In this document: one piece after another, positions 40,704-43,329 of the stretch
Numbering within the stretch: the first letter of the stretch is position 1
Layout of the letters: each line of letters starts with the position of its first letter
NCBI GenBank assembly: GCA_015489175.1
Contig: WGAI01000024.1
Location: 1-43,329, forward strand
Direction of reading: 5' to 3'
Length of the DNA stretch: 43,329 bases
Origin: Caldifarciminota bacterium
GTDB lineage: Bacteria > Hydrothermota > Hydrothermia > B15-G9
Program-made: the position numbers and the translations under genes
Notes under the pieces: generated by a model
The model's database searches: none
What the model was told of the DNA's origin: nothing
The model's input: only the letters and a program-made list of their open reading frames with translations

Positions 40704-42194
40704 TCATTTAATATGGATTATTTTGAAAGTTTTAAGCGAAGTTTTGTCTGGTGCAACTAAGTCGAGCAAATAAACGCCGGATGAAAGCCCTTGCATCGTT
40801 ATTTCATACTCGTTGTTGCCCGCATTTAGCGATGGGGCAAGGAAATCCCTGACCTGTCTGCCGCTTACATCAAACAGTTTCAGATGATAGTCTCCGTCCA
40901 TTGGGGCGTAGAAATAGACCTTCATCCTGTCTTGAGCCGCTCCTGTGACCTTTCTGGGGCGCAATCTGATGGTCACATCTGTTCTTGTGCCCTGATTTAC
41001 GCGCACGGTTGTTGTCTCCGGAAAATAACCGGCGGCAGAGATTGCGAGCGTGTATGTGCCCGGCGATTGAATTAACCTGAAATGCGCGCCTGTCCTCACA
41101 TCGGTTTGCCTGTGGAGCGGAAAGACATCGAATGTGTCTATCTCCAGAATTCTGATGTCGGCAAGGAGAGGTTGCCCAGTGACGGAATCCAGCACGGTAA
41201 CCCCAATCGAGGTTGAAAGCATGCGTTCGAGGAGCCAGAAAATGCCTCTCTGGTTGTGCTCTATGACAACTGGGACATCGTCAGGTGGAATTTGAACACG
41301 CCTCGAACACACCTCCGGCGTGAGAGCAATTATGCCGTAAGTCGAATACATCCAGTTTCTTGCGTTGGGCATCCTTGCGTCGCCATAAACGGCCGTGTAG
41401 TTTCCGGTTCCATCATCCATAGGTATGTTGAAAGCCATGTTGAGCGCTATTTCCCTTATGAGGTTAAAGTCCACTGGAAACGGAGGGGTGTGGTCGGGCC
41501 AATGCCACGGGAAGTAAATTTTTTCGCCCATGCTGTAGGATGGACTGTGGTAATTCACCACTACAACGAACTTTTCACGCCGACAGAACTCCGCCATCGC
41601 CCTCGTCTCGGCCTCTGAAAACGGGGCGGGCCCTTTGTAAAAGTAGGCTGAAGGCGTGGTGTCGGCACGCTCGACGGCATCATACCAGTGGAATCCGTAA
41701 TTTCTGTTGAGGTCAACGCCGTCGTAATCGGTATCGAAACGACCGTTTCCGTTGTTGTCGCGCGCATTTTTACGCCATCCCGTGTCCACAACCGATGTCA
41801 CGATGTTGTGTCCATCCGGGTTGAGCACAGGCAGGAACCAGATCTGGAGCGAGTCGATGAATCGTAGGCAGGTATCGTTTCCGTTTTCGTAGCCGTTCAA
41901 AAGCCTCCACATCGTTGACATAATGATCTCAGCGCCAAGCACTTCCTCGGCGTGATGCACTCCATCAAAAAGGATAGACGGCTCACGCTCAGTGACATGC
42001 GCATTGTCCGAGATCTTTACGGCAATGATCGGCTGGTGCCATTCCTGTGAATATCCGATCGTATCGACCATGACCAGCTCAGGGTAAGTCCTTGCCATGG
42101 AATCTGCTTCCTGAAGTATTTCGTTGTATGTGTGGTAAATAGGTGCTTCTATGTAATGGGATTGGGCTATAAACACAAACAAAAGCTTAATCAT
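40704..42194 (-). CDS. secreted M14 zinc carboxypeptidase with regulatory and C-terminal sorting-type domains
   Basis: 496 residues. A short signal segment (MIKLLFVFIAQSH) precedes an M14 peptidase domain (about 20-315) with zinc ligands H81 and E84 (GVHHAEEVLG) and H216 (VVNYHSPS), catalytic E294 (LTPEVC) and the substrate segment DLNRNYGFHW. A carboxypeptidase-regulatory-like beta domain follows (about 330-410, LDSVTGQPLLADIRI, GTYTLAISAAGYFPE). The last 75 residues carry LFDVSGRQVRDF and LSSGVYLLDL, the same end-domain style as the ASP-box protein at 7346-9691, so both are probably exported by the same route. GGAGG lies 6 nt before the ATG. It follows the TPR gene by 19 nt. Confidence 0.9.
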   Translation of the reverse strand: MIKLLFVFIAQSHYIEAPIYHTYNEILQEADSMARTYPELVMVDTIGYSQEWHQPIIAVKISDNAHVTEREPSILFDGVHHAEEVLGAEIIMSTMWRLLNGYENGNDTCLRFIDSLQIWFLPVLNPDGHNIVTSVVDTGWRKNARDNNGNGRFDTDYDGVDLNRNYGFHWYDAVERADTTPSAYFYKGPAPFSEAETRAMAEFCRREKFVVVVNYHSPSYSMGEKIYFPWHWPDHTPPFPVDFNLIREIALNMAFNIPMDDGTGNYTAVYGDARMPNARNWMYSTYGIIALTPEVCSRRVQIPPDDVPVVIEHNQRGIFWLLERMLSTSIGVTVLDSVTGQPLLADIRILEIDTFDVFPLHRQTDVRTGAHFRLIQSPGTYTLAISAAGYFPETTTVRVNQGTRTDVTIRLRPRKVTGAAQDRMKVYFYAPMDGDYHLKLFDVSGRQVRDFLAPSLNAGNNEYEITMQGLSSGVYLLDLVAPDKTSLKTFKIIHIK

Positions 42195-42213
42195 CTTCAG
42201 CCTCCGTCTGATT

Positions 42214-43329
42214 TCACTGAGATTTTAAGGTTTCAAGCTCTCTGTGTGCCACATCCGAGAACTGGCTCGTGGGGCCTGCGAGCTTTATAACCTTCTGGTA
42301 AAGTGCGATCGCCCTGCTTTTTTCACCGATGATAGCGTAAATTTTGGCCGCTTTCAGCATTGCGATGATTTTCCATTCTGATTTCGTGTCCGAATTGGCC
42401 ACCATGAGGTAGTAATTGAGTGCCTCACGGCTCCTGTTCAGGGCAAAAAGGGCCTCAGCTTTCCAGTATTTGAGCTCAATCTCGTCGGAGAAGTTTTTGA
42501 GCTCACCTTCGATATCGTTCCAGTAGTCGAGCGCATCCTCGTTTTTGCCCATGTCCTGAAGCATGTAAGCGAGCGCATCCTCCGCATCGAGCGAAATTTC
42601 CATGTATCCATAGTCTTTCATGACCTTTTGGTAGTAGAAAATGGCGGAATCCTTTTTCCTGAGCGTTTTAAATGCCGCAGCGAGATTGTAAAGGGCGATG
42701 GGACGAAGCGAATCGTCTTTCATGGCCATCTTGTAATATTTCACAGCTTCAAGTGCCAGATCCTGCGAGTAATAGACTGTTCCGAGCTTGAAGGCCGCTT
42801 TGAGCATGCCCCCCTCATCGAGCGCTTTGCGCAAGTAAACCCTGGCCGAGTCGAGCATTCCATGCCTCATGTAAAAGACCCCTATGCGGTAGAATGTCAG
42901 TGGAGTAGCAGCGTTTTCCCTCGCAGCGTCTATCTCGTTGTTTTTAAGCGCTTTTATGACAGCTATTTCGCCCTTGACGATATAGGAGACGCCGACGGAA
43001 TCCGCAAGCGCCATCGCATAATCCGGCTCAGAATCGGCCATCGCAATCAGGTATTCACGCAGGAGTAATTTGTCCACCGGTGGATTAAGTGATTTGAGCC
43101 ATTTAACATCGCCGGTCTTGATTGCGCACCGCACTGCGACATCGTTGGACACCCCTTTCAGCCCTTTGACGCGATCCGCATAGCCAAGTTTCATGAGCGA
43201 GATCGCAATCCCGTCAGCGGCAGACTGATTCCCCAACGGATACAGGGTTTTGAGAGCGTCATGGTAGTTGCCGAGCGCTATGTAGGAAAGCCCAACATAC
43301 AACCACAGACTGTCTTCTACCTCAAAGGA
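42214..43329 (-). CDS. TPR-repeat protein, 5' end beyond the window
   Basis: At least 371 residues in a frame open to the right edge; the gene starts outside. It is made of tetratricopeptide helical pairs (LYVGLSYIALGNYHDALKTL, FYMRHGMLDSARVYLRKAL, VYYSQDLALEAVKYYKMAM, KYWKAEALFALNRSREALNY, KIYAIIGEKSRAIALYQKVI), with typical A-L-x-x-G-x-x-x-x-A spacing. TPR arrays are protein-binding scaffolds. No catalytic domain is seen in the part present. The apparent start within the window (TTG at 43302) is internal. It is just upstream of the M14 carboxypeptidase gene and may be co-transcribed with it. Confidence 0.85.
   Translation of the reverse strand, partial: SFEVEDSLWLYVGLSYIALGNYHDALKTLYPLGNQSAADGIAISLMKLGYADRVKGLKGVSNDVAVRCAIKTGDVKWLKSLNPPVDKLLLREYLIAMADSEPDYAMALADSVGVSYIVKGEIAVIKALKNNEIDAARENAATPLTFYRIGVFYMRHGMLDSARVYLRKALDEGGMLKAAFKLGTVYYSQDLALEAVKYYKMAMKDDSLRPIALYNLAAAFKTLRKKDSAIFYYQKVMKDYGYMEISLDAEDALAYMLQDMGKNEDALDYWNDIEGELKNFSDEIELKYWKAEALFALNRSREALNYYLMVANSDTKSEWKIIAMLKAAKIYAIIGEKSRAIALYQKVIKLAGPTSQFSDVAHRELETLKSQ

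Noticed and set aside
1-43329. CRISPR arrays, insertion sequences, prophage or integrase genes
   Set aside because: I saw no regularly spaced repeats, no transposase or integrase motifs and no terminal inverted repeats anywhere in the window.

Overview
The window reads as chromosomal DNA of a diderm (Gram-negative-type) bacterium. A family 9 heptosyltransferase, predicted beta-barrel proteins with signal peptides, and two exported proteins whose C-termini carry an FDVSGR-type end domain (as in type IX / Por secretion cargo) point to an outer membrane and to the FCB superphylum or a neighbouring candidate phylum; I cannot name the genus. Shine-Dalgarno sequences are strong (GGAGG, AGGAGG), and promoters look like ordinary sigma-70 type (TATAAT, with -35 boxes such as TTGAGA or TTGACA). 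This argues against classical Bacteroidetes. Genes are dense, co-oriented and often overlap by 4 nt.

Region by region: (1) 1-6.2 kb: a tRNA-Ser(GCU) with a near-consensus promoter, then a minus-strand operon running prfB, Roadblock-like protein, REC-PATAN-like regulator, diacylglycerol-kinase-type lipid kinase, predicted barrel protein, type II pantothenate kinase and a DUF401 permease. (2) 7.3-11.7 kb: a large secreted ASP-box/BNR protein and the yebC-ruvC-ruvA operon. (3) 11.7-12.7 kb: a gene-poor stretch with decayed minus-strand coding fragments. (4) 12.7-17.5 kb: a plus-strand cluster of transglutaminase-like protein, heptosyltransferase, FecE-type ATPase, alpha/beta hydrolase and EamA transporter, facing a small beta-barrel gene. 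(5) 18.2-24.8 kb: a 700-nt gap, then the minus-strand operon yidC-khpB-mnmE-rluD-mtaB (membrane insertion, RNA binding, tRNA/rRNA modification). (6) 24.9-28.9 kb: a secreted metallophosphoesterase, apgM and a FecCD permease. (7) 28.9-35.2 kb: a tight operon acn-aclB-aclA-icd, i.e. aconitase, both ATP-citrate lyase subunits and isocitrate dehydrogenase, the hallmark of the reductive (reverse) TCA cycle, closed by a strong terminator. (8) 35.4-40.6 kb: an SPW-repeat membrane protein, an alkyltransferase-like protein, and a sensory neighbourhood: a PPC (DUF296) protein plus an MglA-like GTPase on the plus strand, facing a minus-strand operon of Cache/HAMP membrane sensor, LivK-type binding protein and DUF4388 (PATAN) regulator. 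(9) 40.7-43.3 kb: a secreted M14 carboxypeptidase and a 5'-truncated TPR protein.

The most unusual item is region 8. A periplasmic binding protein without permease genes, a membrane protein that stops after its HAMP domain (no kinase, no methyl-accepting domain), a PATAN regulator and a Ras-like GTPase whose P-loop Thr is replaced by Ala sit together. Region 1 adds a Roadblock-like protein and a second PATAN-like regulator. I infer a non-kinase signalling pathway built from these parts. The metabolic headline is the citrate-lyase operon, which suggests CO2 fixation by the reverse TCA cycle.
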